The position numbers were made by a program, and so were the translations under genes. Positions 34,491 to 45,990 of a DNA stretch of 64,000 nucleotides are shown piece by piece. Source of the DNA: Lepus europaeus (taxonomy: Eukaryota; Chordata; Mammalia; Lagomorpha; Leporidae); the NCBI RefSeq assembly GCF_033115175.1, contig NC_084843.1, forward strand, positions 60,428,474 to 60,492,473, given 5' to 3'. The notes below the pieces were generated by a model. The model saw only the letters and a list, made by a program, of their open reading frames with translations. It had not been told where the DNA came from and searched no databases. Positions within the stretch are counted from its first letter, which is position 1. Each line of letters starts with the position of its first letter.

Positions 34491-35734
34491 CATGTGGGTC
34501 TTTGCTTTGAAGGAGTAGAGGGGAGAAAGAGACCCAAGTAAGTGACCAGCTGAGCCCAGCATGCAGGAGGCCGGGACTCCAATGCTGCTTGGGGAGAAGT
34601 CCTTTCTGTGCATAGCACCAGGGAGGCTTCATGATGGAGGCAGCACCCAGTGGCTGGGTTTTGCCAGGTTGAAGTCACAGGGGTGGCATCCAGAAGAAGG
34701 TTCTGGAACAGGCTGGCTGGCAGTGGGGCAAGCCGTTCGTGGTGTGTCTTGGGTGGTGGAAAGGGACTGTTGTGGTTAAAAATAAAAATAAAGTAGTAAT
34801 TGTTTAGTCCTTGCCTCTCACTAGCTTGGGTGCCTGCCGGATCGGGTTTAACGCTCACCATAATGGTGTGAAGTCTGTCCCACTGTGATCTCTGTGATGT
34901 AAGCTTGCAGCCACTAAGCCAGCTGCCCGAGGACCCTGGCTGAACGCAGCAGAGTCAGGACCGGAATTCCAAGTGCGGAATCTCCACCAGGTCGCTCTCA
35001 ACCTGCTCTGCTGCGGGGGGTCCTTCTCTAGTCTCAGGGGCCAAGAGTTCACCCTGGGCGGGCGCTGGCGGGCCCCTGGCCTGGCTCTGCCCCGTGCAGC
35101 TGTGTGAGCTGGGGTGAGTCTGATTCTCTGCCCAGGCCTCACTTTCCTGTGACCCCGAAGTCCCTGCTGACAGATGACTCGGGGCAGGGAAGAGGGCTGG
35201 AGCTGACATCAGCTCACTCACTCGTGTGTCCACGGCCATCCAGCGACCCGCAGTGGGGGCCAGTGGGGGTCTCGGTCTCTGTGCTGTGGCTGTGTGCACT
35301 CTGGGGGCTGGCAGAATAGCCTGGCTCAGCTGTGCAGCTTGGTGGGGGGAAGCGGGGGTGCGAATATGCAGCCATGCGGGAACGCCTGGGCTCCCCGGGA
35401 CCCAGCCGGAAGTATAATTTACAGGAGCTGAAATCCCTCCAGCTGGCCGGGGAGACCAGGGCAGGCTGAGCTGACTTTGAACCTGTCATCACTCCCCTTG
35501 TCCAACTGTTCTTTACACGCCCCAGGGGACCTGTGAGCCCAGCAGTCCGGCGAAGGCTTGGCCTGGGCAGGAGATCAAGTTCTTTTGTCAGTCCTTGACC
35601 GAGCAAGGGCGTGGACATGGGGAAAGTCAGCACTCAGGGCAGCGATGTCCCTGGGGCTCCCTCCTCCCGGTGCCTGCCTCTTCTTCCTCTCTCCGTCCAG
35701 GCTCACTGCACTGAGTGCCGGGAGTGGGCACGAG

Positions 35735-35885
35735 GCACGGGTTCCATTTCAGCTGTGGGGCCACATTCAGGTCCCTCAGCCTCTCTGAGCCTTGTCGTCT
35801 TCCTCTGGAAACGGGGCTGGTTATTGGTGTCCAGCCAAGCTCACGGGGAGCTTGTGAATGAACCTCGAAGATGAACTGGCAAAGG
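35735..35885 (+). mobile_element. MIR SINE fragment
   Basis: 'ccctcagcctctctgagcct', 'tgtcgtcttcctctggaaac', 'ggggctggttattggtgtcc' match the MIR 3' half. Confidence 0.7.
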
Positions 35886-36804
35886 TAGATGTTGCTTTTA
35901 TTGATCAGTTTGTCTTCACGTGCCTCCTCCTCCAAGGAGCCCTCTTCTTCTTCCCTGGCTACTTGACCTCTCTCTCTGCTTCGGCTGACTCTGTTGGAGA
36001 ACGGGAATGAGGATCGGAGGGTGCAGTGAGGACTAAGTTCGTGGAAGCCAGGTGCTCGCCACACCCATAGGTGCTGACGGTTGTAGTTATTGTTGACTTC
36101 AGCCAGGGAAGCAGCTGCATCCCCTGTAGCCCAAGCCCCCGCTGCTGACGTAAGTGTTGGGTGTGGCCTGATGCACTATTGGTTCCGAGGACATGCTCCC
36201 TCCAGGTGGCAGAGGCTCAGGGCCGTCCCACCTCCGGCCCGGCCAGAAATCACCATGGAGCGTTTAGATGAGGAAAGGGACTGCCTCGCATGCAGTCGGA
36301 GCTGCGCACCCACCAGCGCCAATGTCAGACCCGGAGGTCTGACCCCTGGGGCGTGGGCTCGTGCCCCAACTCTGTAGCCTCAGTTTCCCCAGCCTGCAAG
36401 CCCAGGGCTCTGGGGCTCTCCCAGTCCTTTCCCTCCAACTCCAGGGGGTTTTCCAGCCACCTGCAGCAGGTGCCAGCCATGTCCTCGGAGTTTGATTCAG
36501 GAGGTCCAGGGCGGGCCCGAGAATCTGCATTCCCAGTGGCTGCAGTGGCCTGTGGACCCCGGTCGGCGGGAGTCCTCCATCTTCCAGGCCTGGTCCTTTC
36601 TGCCGCCCTGGGCAGGGTCTGGGCTCCCCGAGACCTGCCTCTGGCCTCCTGACCTTGCCGGCCCCCTGCAGAGGACGGGCCAGTGTCTCCACGCCTCAGT
36701 GGGGACACATCATGGGCAACAGATGTGTGGGCCGGGGCGGGAGCGTGGCGTTCTGCTCACCGCTGCCCGCCTGCCTGCCTTGTTTACACGGAGTGGCTGC
36801 ACAC

Positions 36805-36900
36805 AGCGGACATAATCAGTCCTGACGGCCTTCATTAAAAGCGCAGGAGCAATTTACAGTCAATTAAGGAGAAAGGAACAGCTTCCCTCTTCAGGAGCGC
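36805..36900. promoter_or_regulatory. AT-rich repeat-free island, candidate conserved element
   Basis: 'gcggacataatcagtcctga', 'ccttcattaaaagcgcagga', 'gcaatttacagtcaattaag' then 'gagaaagg'. Homeodomain-type ATTA/CAATTAA cores are concentrated within 90 bp, with no repeat match. Confidence 0.28.
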
Positions 36901-37017
36901 CCCCTGCACCTGCCCGCAAGCCAGCCCTGCGGGAGCTGTGTCTCAGGTGCGAGAGGAGAAGGGAAAGGCAGCGCTGTCCTCAGAGTCGCGCCCGAGGGTT
37001 GGCCCTGCCCTGTGCAG

Positions 37018-37150
37018 GCAAGGCCTCAGTGTCCATATCTGTAAAATGGGGCTGGTCCAGCAGTCTTTGCAGACGGTTGTGATTGCGTAGTGAATGACTG
37101 AGTGTGGTGAGCACAGAACCAGGTGCTCAGAGGCTGCAAAGGTAATTCCT
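37018..37150 (+). mobile_element. MIR SINE fragment
   Basis: 'ggcctcagtgtccatatctg' then 'taaaatggggctggtcc' followed by 'gcgtagtgaatgactgagtg'. Confidence 0.75.
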
Positions 37151-37279
37151 GTTCCACCTCGGGACACCCCCCCCCACACACACACACAGGTGCACAGGTG
37201 CTTTCTGAATCAAAAGGCTATCCAGATGTTGCCAGCCCAAGGCCCACCTGAGCCTAGCTGGGTCCCTCCCGCATGCTTT

Positions 37280-37587
37280 TTTTTTTTTTTTTTTAAAGAT
37301 TTATTTATTTGAGAGTTACAGAGAGAGGTAGAGACATAGGAAGAGGTCTTCCATCCTCAGATGACTGCAATGGCTGGAGCTGAGCCAATCAGGAGCCAGG
37401 AGCTTCTTCTGGGTCTCCCATGTGGGTATAGGGGCCCAAAGACTTGGGCCACCTTCCACTGCTTTCCTAGGTATATTAACAAGGAGCTGGACCGGAAGTC
37501 GAGCAGCCGGGACTTGAACCGGCACCCATATGGGATGCCAGCACTATAGGCTGGGGCTTTAACCTGCTGTGCCACAGTGCTGGCCCC
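37280..37587 (-). mobile_element. C-repeat SINE (older CSINE)
   Basis: From a 17-T run to 'ctgctgtgccacagtgctgg'. Flanked by CTCCCGCATGCTTT (37266-37279) and CTCCCTCATGCTTT (37589-37602), a 14-bp duplication with one mismatch. A short deletion removes part of the CT-rich and early-body region. Confidence 0.94.
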
Positions 37588-38547
37588 TCTCCCTCATGCT
37601 TTGACACGGGGGTCCAGGCAGGGAACGCTGCTCTGGGCCCGTCGCTGACCTTAGCCTGGGATGGGAGAGTCGATGGCCCCTTCTTGGGCCGAAAGGCAAG
37701 TCTGGGAAAGTGGACATGGTGATGAGATGAAAGTAGCTCCATCAAAAGCCGCAGCGGGGGTGGGATGGCTGTGTGTAACGCCCGCCTTTTTTGATAAGAA
37801 ACATGTCAATGAAAAAAGTAGCACCACTTTCTACTCCAGAAACAGAACTCTCTGTGCCTGTGTGAGAAGTGGCACAGAGGAGGCCCCGCTCTGCGATGAG
37901 CTCAGGGCCCGTGTCGAGGAGACAGGCTGCCCGGAGCCCCGGGGCGCTTGTCCCGGCTCCAACCTGGAGCCTTGCTCTGGGAGATGACAAATGGGCTGAG
38001 ACACGTGACATGTGGCACACGCTCAACACAGAACCTGGCACACCGTCAGGCAGCAGACCCCAGCCTGCCCTCGCCCAGCTGGCCGGGGCCTTCTCCTTGC
38101 TGGAATCCAGTGATCTTCCACCAGGAATGGTGAGGAAGGGGACCAGGCCCACCCCTCTGGCCCCTTCCAGTCCTCACCGCCTGGGAGGCGGCTTTCCCCG
38201 CACCTGTGGGTGGGGAGCGTCGGGGCTGGCCGGCCCCAGCTCTGCTGCCAGACTTCCCCGGTGCGGAGAGCAGCACGTCCACTCTCTTGGCACAGGCACC
38301 GCGCAGATGTCCGGAAGCCTGGAGCCGGAGATCAAAGGCGTCTTGTGTTGTGTGTGCAGCCCGAGGTTTGCCCGCTGGGGTTCCCTGTCCCTTCTTTGGT
38401 CTGGGCACTGTCCTCTCCCCAGCAGCTCACCTGCTACCCCGGGCCTGCTGGGGTTTCCAACATCGGCTGCCTCTTTTTGAAGAAGGGGTGGTAGACACTA
38501 TCCACCTGTTACCCTCCCTTCGGAGCCCTCATAAGAATATTTTCTTC

Positions 38548-38860
38548 GGCCGGTGCCATGGCTCACTTGGTTAATCCTCCACCTGTGGCGCTGGCATCCC
38601 ATAGGGGCGCCAGATTCTGTCCCGGTTGCTCCTCTTCCAGTCCAGCTCTCTGCTGTGGCCCAGGAGGGCAGTGGAGGATGGCCCAAGTGCTTGGGCCCCT
38701 GCCTGCACCCAGAGACCAGGAGGAGGCACCTGGCTCCTGGCTTCGGATCGGGGCAGCACCAGTCTTGGCAGCCATTTGTGGGGTGAACCAATGGAAGGAA
38801 GACCTTTCTCTCTGTCTTTCTCTCTCACTGTCTATAACTCTACCTGTCCAAAAAAAAAAA
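38548..38860 (+). mobile_element. C-repeat SINE (younger CSINE)
   Basis: Starts GGCCGGTGCCATGGCTCACT and ends in a pure A tract. The perfect 15-bp duplication AAGAATATTTTCTTC flanks it (38533-38547 and 38861-38875). The B-box block is shortened: 'gggttctagtcc' is missing between 'ataggggcgcc' and 'agattctgtcc'. Confidence 0.96.
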
Positions 38861-38944
38861 AAGAATATTTTCTTCAGTTTGTCTGTTTGAGAGAAAGGCT
38901 TTCATTAAGCACCACACATAGCATTTCTGTGTTGGGAGCAGCTT

Positions 38945-39120
38945 TTAGCTCTTATCACCCTTATAATGATCCTGTGAGCAAGGTACTACTATTCCCAATT
39001 TGTAGATGGGGAAACTGAGGCCAACAGGGTATCAGTGACTTGCACAAGGTCATAGAGCTGGCACTTGAACTTGGGCCGCCTGGCACCCGTGCCCATCCTC
39101 TCAGCCGAGGTGCTCTCCCT
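38945..39120 (-). mobile_element. MIR SINE
   Basis: 'gcaaggtactactattccca', 'atttgtagatggggaaactg', 'gacttgcacaaggtcataga', 'gctggcacttgaacttgggc' form a long, well-kept antisense MIR. Confidence 0.9.
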
Positions 39121-39187
39121 GAGGCTGTGTGACCAGCATGGGCACAGCGTCCATTAATAATTGAGCACGAGGAGGTGTCAGGTTCAA

Positions 39188-39375
39188 GGGAGCATCCAAA
39201 AGTTCACGGAAAATGAAGCGAAAGGAGGTCTGTGTGCAAACAAGGTCAAAGCCTGCCCACAAAAATGCAGATTATGAAAAAAAAAAAAAACTATGCATGG
39301 ATTTAAAAAATTTTATATCAAAATAAGTGAAAAGCTTAGTTCTGTTTTTCCATGTGTGTTGTGAGGCCCCTTGCA
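39188..39375. mobile_element. Mariner-like short DNA transposon (MITE)
   Basis: Left end 'ggagcatccaaaagttcacg' plus 'gaaaatg' pairs imperfectly with the right end 'gtttttccatgtgtgttgtg' plus 'aggcccc'. The AT-rich body includes 'aactatgcatggatttaaaa' and 'atatcaaaataagtg'. No transposase frame remains. Confidence 0.55.
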
Positions 39376-40429
39376 ATGGGCTCAGCGTTGTACGGAACCC
39401 TACAGCCGCCCGGCAGGTGTTCCTGTCGCGTGGTGGCAGATGTGGAAACCACGCTGCAGAGGAACCATGAACTTGGCCATGGTCAGAGAGCCCGCGGAGC
39501 CACGACCTCCATCTGGGGCAGTCTGGCTATGTGTCCCGCTGCAGGGACACAGAAGGCAGCCAGCGGTCACTCCCCGGCAGGTCCTGCTGCATGTCCTGAG
39601 CTAGGTGTGACCAGGACTCGTCCCAGTGAAAGCAAACCCGCTCAGCCCCAACTGTGGCACGTACGAGGTACAGGGGCCTGGGTGATCAACTCATCTTCGA
39701 GCTTCTGGGAGAAGCCAAGGGAGTGGGGGAGGGCATGGGGACGGTGTGGGGTCAGAGACTGATGATGGCGCAGGACAACAGCTCCCCTCGTGGGTGGCCG
39801 ACAGTTGGCCCGGGCCATGTGCTCCCCTGTGCTCCTCACTGCCCACAGCCAGCTCTCCCTCCCAGTGAAGCCCCACCCTAGAGACAAGAAAGCAAGCCAT
39901 GTGGGGTCGCCATACCGAGACCCCTGACTTCGGCCCCTCCTCTGCTGTGTTCTGACTGTGTCCCAACTGTGTCCCATACATTAATTAGAGGAGGGCCAGG
40001 TTTCACTTGCACCCCCTTGGTCCGTCCTCACAGCAGCCCGGGGGGAGGGCACCGCGGCTCTGCGTGCATTTGTTTCAGCGTGGGTTTGCCCTGCACATGG
40101 AAAAGTAGAGAGCCACGTGTCCAGTGTGGCAGCCCCAGCCACGTGGGGCTATTTAAATGCAAATGAATCAACAGTCAATACAAACCGTCATGTACACTGG
40201 CCACACACAGGTGTCCCAGGGTCACGTGTGGTGCGTGGCGATGGTGGCAGACAGCGTGGACAGAAGTGGTGGCAAATGCCGTGGCCATGCTGGCAGGGAG
40301 CAGCTCTGCATTGCAAATGAGAAACGGAGACTCTGCCGCCTGCTCAGGGCCACTCAGCCGGGGACGGCAGCTCCCTAGGGGACGCCTGAGCTCTTGCCCA
40401 CTGTTCTCGAGCTTGGCTGTCAGGGCCCG

Positions 40430-40645
40430 GGCTCGAAGGACAAGGAACATTCCGTCCAGGTGGCCGTGTGCGGAGGCACTTGCGGTACAAGGAGGCGGCG
40501 TGACCTCCCCAAGGGCGAGGGACTGGAGCGCCTGGGAAATGCAAAGTGGGGGCCCTGAGCCACTTGGCGGCGCCACCCAGCTGCCCGGCCCCCCGCCGGG
40601 CCAGCTCGGAGCCGGGGCTGTGGGCGAAGCGCCCGCCCCTGGGCC
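40430..40645. promoter_or_regulatory. Small CpG-rich block
   Basis: CpG is dense, for example about ten CpG in 40563-40640 (cggcgccacc, ccccgccggg, gcgaagcgcccgccc), well above the surrounding intron. It lies beside the AT-rich island at 40660-40960. It could be a small CpG island or alternative promoter; I see no clear exon. Confidence 0.3.
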
Positions 40646-40659
40646 AGAGGCAGCCCTGC

Positions 40660-40960
40660 TGGTTATGAATTTTTACAGCTGTTTACCCGACGCTGTTCCA
40701 TCCAGGAATGAAATAACTCTCCCCACGGCCACTATGAATTCCTCGCTTCCCTGGGACAAAAACAGCGCCCGTGATTGGAACATTGTCTGCAGTCCTGTCA
40801 GGTAGCGGCAGTGAGTGACAGGTGAGAGAAAGCAGCCGGCTGAAAGCCATTACCCTCTTACTTCCGTGGACTTGGAAAAATAGTCATAAATTAGTGCCGG
40901 CTGCTGAGCGAGGGGAGAGGGAAAAACACAGAAAAGCAAAAAACTCCTCCCTGGCAAGTC
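40660..40960. promoter_or_regulatory. AT-rich repeat-free island, candidate enhancer
   Basis: Unique sequence: 'ggttatgaatttttacagct', 'gtttacccgacgctg', 'gtgattggaacattgtctgc', 'ggcagtgagtgacaggtgag', 'aaaaatagtcataaattagt'. It holds an E-box CAGCTG next to a forkhead-like GTTTAC, a SOX-like ATTGTC and a TGACAG site. Together with the CpG-rich block it stands out from the intron. Function not shown. Confidence 0.33.
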
Positions 40961-41077
40961 GTAATTTTCCTCCCGGGCTGGGAGGAGCAGGGCGTGGAGA
41001 CGAGGTGTGCGGGAGAGCCTGCCCGAGGCTCCTGCACCACGCCCCTGACATGGGTCCCCGCCTGGTGGGATGGCCTG

Positions 41078-41260
41078 CCCGGTGTGTCTGTGTGTGTGTG
41101 TGTGTCTGTATTTGCGCATGTACTCTTGTGTGGGCGTGTGCCGTTCCCTGTCCTCATGCCTGTATACAAGTGTCCCTGCCCCCATGTGTGAGAGTGCCCG
41201 AGAGTGTGCCCACGTGGAAGTGTGCCTGTGCGCGTGCGTGCACGGATGTCTCTGTGGGAG
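41078..41260 (+). repeat. TG-rich simple repeat region
   Basis: A pure (TG)n core (about 41085-41106) followed by imperfect TGTG/GCGTGTG sequence; alternating purine-pyrimidine with Z-DNA potential. Confidence 0.85.
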
Positions 41261-41879
41261 AGCCGCGCTTCGGAACAACCTGTCTCCTTGCACGGTGTGT
41301 GCGCCAGGATGTGTGACTTCACCTTTAGCTCACACTTGGCCGCTTCTGTGCTTTTGTGGTGACTCACTTGGCGAGGCAGCGAGGGGGACGCGGTGTGTGT
41401 GTGTCACAGGGCACCTGGGAGGTCCCAGCTTGCGACGTGAGTGGGGAGCCGCAGGCCAGCTGTGAGCCCTTCAGGGCTGTGAGAGCCACAGTCGGGGTTA
41501 CCAGGCTTTAAGCAGGAGTTGCTGGGCACGAGGCAGCGTGGCTTGGCGAGCCCCTCCGGAGACCCCAACCCCTGATCCGGGAGCACCAGCTCTGTTTGTT
41601 GTACAGACAGAAACGTGTGTGCTTGAAGGAGCATCGTGTGTGGGCGGCTGCCGTGGCCCTGCGACACAGTGGGTATCAGAACCCTCTGGAAGGCAGGCCA
41701 AGGTGGCTTGCATGCCCCGGCCCCAGGGTGTCTCGTGTGGCAGGTGCAAGGCGGGGCCTGAGAGCCTGGCTTCCTGGGGTGCCGCTGGTCCGGGGAGCTG
41801 TTCTGAATCTCGGGCGGACACCTTTGACAGGTGTAACGGGTCCCTGTGGGTGGCTGGGCAGGGGAGTGCGGGTGCTGAC

Positions 41880-41990
41880 TGCTGGGATTCTAAGCCGGAT
41901 TCTGCCACCTGTGTGCTTATAGGCCAGGCACTTAACCTCTCTGTGGTTGGTTGTCTCCTGTGTGAGGTGGGGTGGGACTGGTCGCCCAGC
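41880..41990 (+). mobile_element. MIR SINE fragment
   Basis: 'gattctgccacctgtgtgct', 'ggccaggcacttaacctctc' and 'tgtggttggttgtctcctgt' give MIR core and 3' motif. Confidence 0.7.
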
Positions 41991-42497
41991 ACAGGGCTGG
42001 CTGGGGAAACCTAGAGGAAAGCAGTTCCGTGCCAGGCCAGGACCCTGTGGCTTGGCTGCTGCTGTTACCCCACCGTGCAGTTGAGCTAACCGAGGTTCGC
42101 GGCAAGTGAAGGCAAAGCTGGGGGGAGCCCAGGCCTCGTGACGCCCGCAGCCTCCACGCCCCCCTCTCCCCTGGCTCATGCTCTTCCCCTGGGTCGTCTT
42201 TCCCCGCGCCCTGGGTCCTCCCCTGGCTGTCCGTCTCCTGAGCCTCCCCTTGTGAGAGGGGAGGTAAACTCTTACTGCTTCCCTCTCAGCGAGAAAATGA
42301 GGGCGACACAAACCCCGATGGGCCAGCTCTGACCTCTGCCCCCACCCACCTGGGACCCGGCCCCTCTCGCTGTTCCACTGAAGCTCCTGGCCTGCCTAGC
42401 CCTCAGCTGTGTGGCAGCAAAGCCAAACCTGAGACTCACCTGTGGCACCTGAGTCGGGGAAGTGGAGGCGTTGCTGAGAGAGGAAAGCCTGGTAAAA

Positions 42498-42582
42498 GGT
42501 CACACATGCTCACACACATGTGTTCACACACATGTGTACCCACGCAACCACACATGTGCACCCACACACCCACACATGTGTA
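42498..42582 (+). repeat. CACACATGTG tandem array
   Basis: Imperfect repeats such as 'cacacacatgtgttcacaca' and 'cacacccacacatgtgtatc'. Related in sequence to the array at about 15905-16097. Confidence 0.85.
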
Positions 42583-42692
42583 TCATTTGGGAGGGAGACT
42601 TTAAGCAGGGTCCGAGGGGTCTCGTGTGCCCAGGGAAGGAGAGGGTTTGAAAAAGTTATGGCCAAAGGGACGGTGTGAAAAGTCAGGGACCC

Positions 42693-43035
42693 CGGCAGGC
42701 GCCGCGGCTCACTTGGCTAATCCTCCGCCTGCAGTGCCAGCACCCCGGGTTCTAGTCCCGGTTGGGGCGCTGGATTCTGTCCCGGTTGCTCCTCTTCCAG
42801 GCCAGCTCTCTGCTGTGGCCCAGGAAGGCAGTGGAGGATGGCCCAAGTGCTTGGGCCCTGCACTCACATGGGAGACCAGGAGGAGGCACCTGGCTCCTGG
42901 CTTCGGATCAGGGCAGCGCGTTGGCTGCAGCGGCCATTTTGGGGGTGAACCAATGGAAGGAAGACCTTTCTTTCTGTCTCTCTCTCCCACTGTCTAACTC
43001 TGCCTGTCAAAAAAATAAAGAAAAAGAAAAGAAAA
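42693..43035 (+). mobile_element. C-repeat SINE (younger CSINE), full length
   Basis: Very close to the family consensus: 'gcaggcgccgcggctcactt', 'gggttctagtcccggttggg'. A perfect 16-bp duplication GAAAAGTCAGGGACCC flanks it (42677-42692 and 43036-43051). The tail has become A-rich with (GAAAA)n. Confidence 0.96.
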
Positions 43036-43225
43036 GAAAAGTCAGGGACCCCTGGACATGAGCCTTGGTAATGGTGAGCCACAGCAGGTTCTGAGTGGAG
43101 TCCACGCGGGGCCTTGGAAGCACTGCTTTGTGAACTCAGCCCAGACACTCACAGCGGCTCCTGCTGTCCGCGTGTCAGTGCTAGACTTCCTACCCGACCA
43201 GCCTGGCCTGTGTGATTGCATCTAC

Positions 43226-43720
43226 TTTCCCCACAGAGTTCTTGAGGTGTAATTGACGTGTGCTAGTCGGCACCATTCGCAGTGCACAGTGGGTAGGTTT
43301 TGACACAAGTGCATGTACCTGACACCATCGCCGCGGTCAAGACAGAAGTGTCCATCAGCCCAGAAGTTGCCTCCTGACCTCTGCACCCCCCTCCCCTCCC
43401 CAGGCAGCCACCAGTCTACCTGCTCCATATGTCTGCGTGTCCCCAAATGTCACACAAGCGGGTCCTCTCTCCATCTTCATCTCGCTGCAGGCACCTTGTC
43501 ATGGACATGGGCGGCTCCTCCGTGTTGCGTCCTAGCCTGTTGTAGAGATGCTCACCCCTTGTTTATCCGGGAAGCCCCGGAGACACACCCAGACTCTGCA
43601 GTTCTGGGTAAAGTGACGGTGGGTGCACCTTGTAAGCACACACACCTCCTCGTGGGGGCGTTCCTAGGCGTGGGTGACTACATCTGTGTGTACCATGGCA
43701 GGGTGGAAGTGGCCGTATTA
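43226..43720 (-). mobile_element. Old L1 fragment
   Basis: 'cttgaggtgtaattgacgtg', 'cagtgggtaggttttgacac', 'caccatcgccgcggtcaaga', 'caggcagccaccagtctacc' match an antisense L1M-type 3' region. Highly diverged. Confidence 0.7.
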
Positions 43721-43989
43721 TAGACTGGTTGGTATGGCCTAGCTTCTTGGGCTAACCCAGCTCGCTCTTGACCTTGATGCCTGGTTTCCCGAGCCACTGC
43801 TAGTTTCTCGAGCCATTGTGTGCCACCGGGCTCCCGCTCCCATCTCGCCCCTGGGCTGGCACACACCGAGGCCTGCCTGCAGCCTGTGTCATGCACAGAC
43901 CTCCGGGCTCTCTCCGCTGTGTTCGACCCCACACAGCTCTCACCACTGGGGTCCCGGCTCCTCGGGCCCTCCCTGCTTCTCCCCAGCCT

Positions 43990-44400
43990 CTGGGTGGGTT
44001 CCTTCCCAGGAATGTGCCCTTTCTCCTTGCACGTGCTCTCCGTGGGGCTTTCCCTCCTCCATTTGCCCCATGGTCACTGCCAGTGAGAACTGGGTTGCAA
44101 GCCCCAGCCTCCTCCCTAGGCTCCAGCTGTGCCCTGGCAGCTGCGCCAGGACAGCTGGAGGTACCTGCATCCCGCGTATCCCCATTGCACCTGCTCTTGG
44201 GACCTTTCCTAGGCCTGCTCACTCCCTGCCACTGCCTACCCCAGGGCCTTGCTTGTGCCCTGCCTGGGCCCTGGGCTGCCTTTCCTCTCTCTCTTCCCTC
44301 GAGCCACCTCCTCTCCAGGAAGCCCTCCTGGAATTCCTTCCTCGGGTCTGTCGTCTCACAGCCTGCAATAGAGCATGGCCCCTACCGTGTGGCCCCGCGA
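43990..44400 (+). mobile_element. L2 LINE fragment
   Basis: 'ctttctccttgcacgtgctc', 'ccccagggccttgcttgtgc', 'tccaggaagccctcctggaa' correspond to the L2 3' region in order. Confidence 0.55.
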
Positions 44401-45139
44401 TAGCCCTTGTGCACCTTTCCTCCCTCAGCAGGCAGTGACCACCCAGGGCTCCAGGGTCACTCCTGGCTCATGGCTTTGTCCCCACCCACAAGTTGCCTGG
44501 AACACACACAGGACTCGGGAAACGGGGCCGATCTGGTGTCAGGACTGGACTCGCGGCTGCCCCCGGATGCATCCTTAGGCAGCTCCAGCTCCGTCTGCAT
44601 GGCACGGAGCCATCCCAGACCCCCGGCCAGCTGGCCTCCATCTGGATGGAGCCAATATGATGCCCGGGCAGAAGACCGCAGGCCATTTGTCCCCCCGCCC
44701 TGTTCCTGGGCAGTGGCCCCAGGGCTGTGTTGCTGGCTCTCGGTCACACCGCTTCCTTCCAGGCCCTGCGGCACAGAGCTGGCCGTGGTTGCCACGCCCC
44801 TGGCTTGGTCTCTCTGTGCTACATTCCCTCCGCGTGACGTTGCTGGTGCTGCTGGCTGGCTGGCTGGGCCCTCACCGACCGACCCTGGCACGCACTGCCC
44901 ACTGCCTGCAGCGCTGGGCCGGGAAGCACACGGACACGCAGGCCCTGGCCCCAGACTGCTCGATCCTCACCCTCTGGCCATGGAGTTCCCGCCCCCTGAC
45001 TGCGCCGCTTGTGCTACGGTCCAAGGTGGAGGTCCTGACACAGCCGTGAGTGGCAGGCTGGTGCGGGGGCCGCGCCGAGGACTCCCCGTGCTCCGTGCGT
45101 GGCCCCCGTGTCTATGAAGCCTGCTGAGTGGTAAAAGCC

Positions 45140-45345
45140 AGAGTGGCCCCAGGTGGCGGGATAATAGCGCCTTTAATTGCACTTGCAATGAAATTAACTT
45201 CTTATCTGACAGTTTGACATCTTTATTGTTATTAATGCCCGAATAATGCATTGTTATTTTTATAAACTCGGTGGTGGCAAACATTTCCCCTTTATTTGGA
45301 TTAAAAATAGATATATCTGTTACTTCCCCTCATTACGCCAGGTCG
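45140..45345. promoter_or_regulatory. AT-rich repeat-free island, strong candidate enhancer
   Basis: About 200 bp of unique sequence between GC-rich flanks: 'gataatagcgcctttaattg', 'caatgaaattaacttcttat', 'ctgacagtttgacatcttta', 'ttgttattaatgcccgaata', 'atgcattgttatttttataa', 'ggattaaaaatagatatatc'. It contains repeated ATTGTTAT (SOX-type) sites, several TAAT/ATTA cores, a GATAA/TTATC pair and a MEF2-like AAAAATAG. No transposon family matches. This is the best-looking regulatory candidate in the window; evidence is composition and motif density only. Confidence 0.4.
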
Positions 45346-45874
45346 GGACGCTGGGGCCCTGCCTGGGGAGCTCTGTCCACGTTGTCGCCTCCCAGGGGCC
45401 TCGGCCCCAGCGTCAGTCACCTGGCAACAGCACAGCGAGGCTTCAGCAGGCGGGGCCCCTCCAGGGCAGGCGGGGGCTGCGTGCCAGCAGACGGAGTCTG
45501 GAGACCCGGGCCTGGGCTGTGTTTGGAGGAGTGGCCGACTCAGTGGCTCTCAGTGGCAGCACGGGTTCCCCGCGGCATCCAGGGGCCGGAGGAGGAAGAC
45601 GCGCCCTCCCGAGGGCCCGGGGATGACACCCACCCTGTAAAACTGTGTGTGCCATTCCCAGTGTTTGCGCCGAACAAGCTGATCTGGGAAGTCCACTTTC
45701 CACACACTTGTTGAATTCCCCTCGATGAAACACGGGAAGAGCTCAGAGCACCCTCTGCTCCCCCACCGCGGGCCATGTCCCGTACATACTGGTGGGTTGC
45801 AGCGTGCCAGCCGCCAAGTGGCTTCCTTTGAGAGTGGGGTCAAGGGTGGGGCAGGCCAACACCAAGGTCACAAG

Positions 45875-45990
45875 CGTGGCTCTGGAGTCAGATTGCCTGG
45901 GTCCAAATCCCGGTACCAAGCGGGACCCTCGCCGGGCCTCAGTTCCCAAGGTTCTCGGAAGCATTAAATGCACACAGAGCCACTTGCTGC
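45875..45990 (+). mobile_element. MIR SINE fragment
   Basis: 'tctggagtcagattgcctgg', 'gtccaaatcccggtaccaag' and 'gcctcagttcccaaggttct' give the tRNA-related part and 3' motif. Confidence 0.85.
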
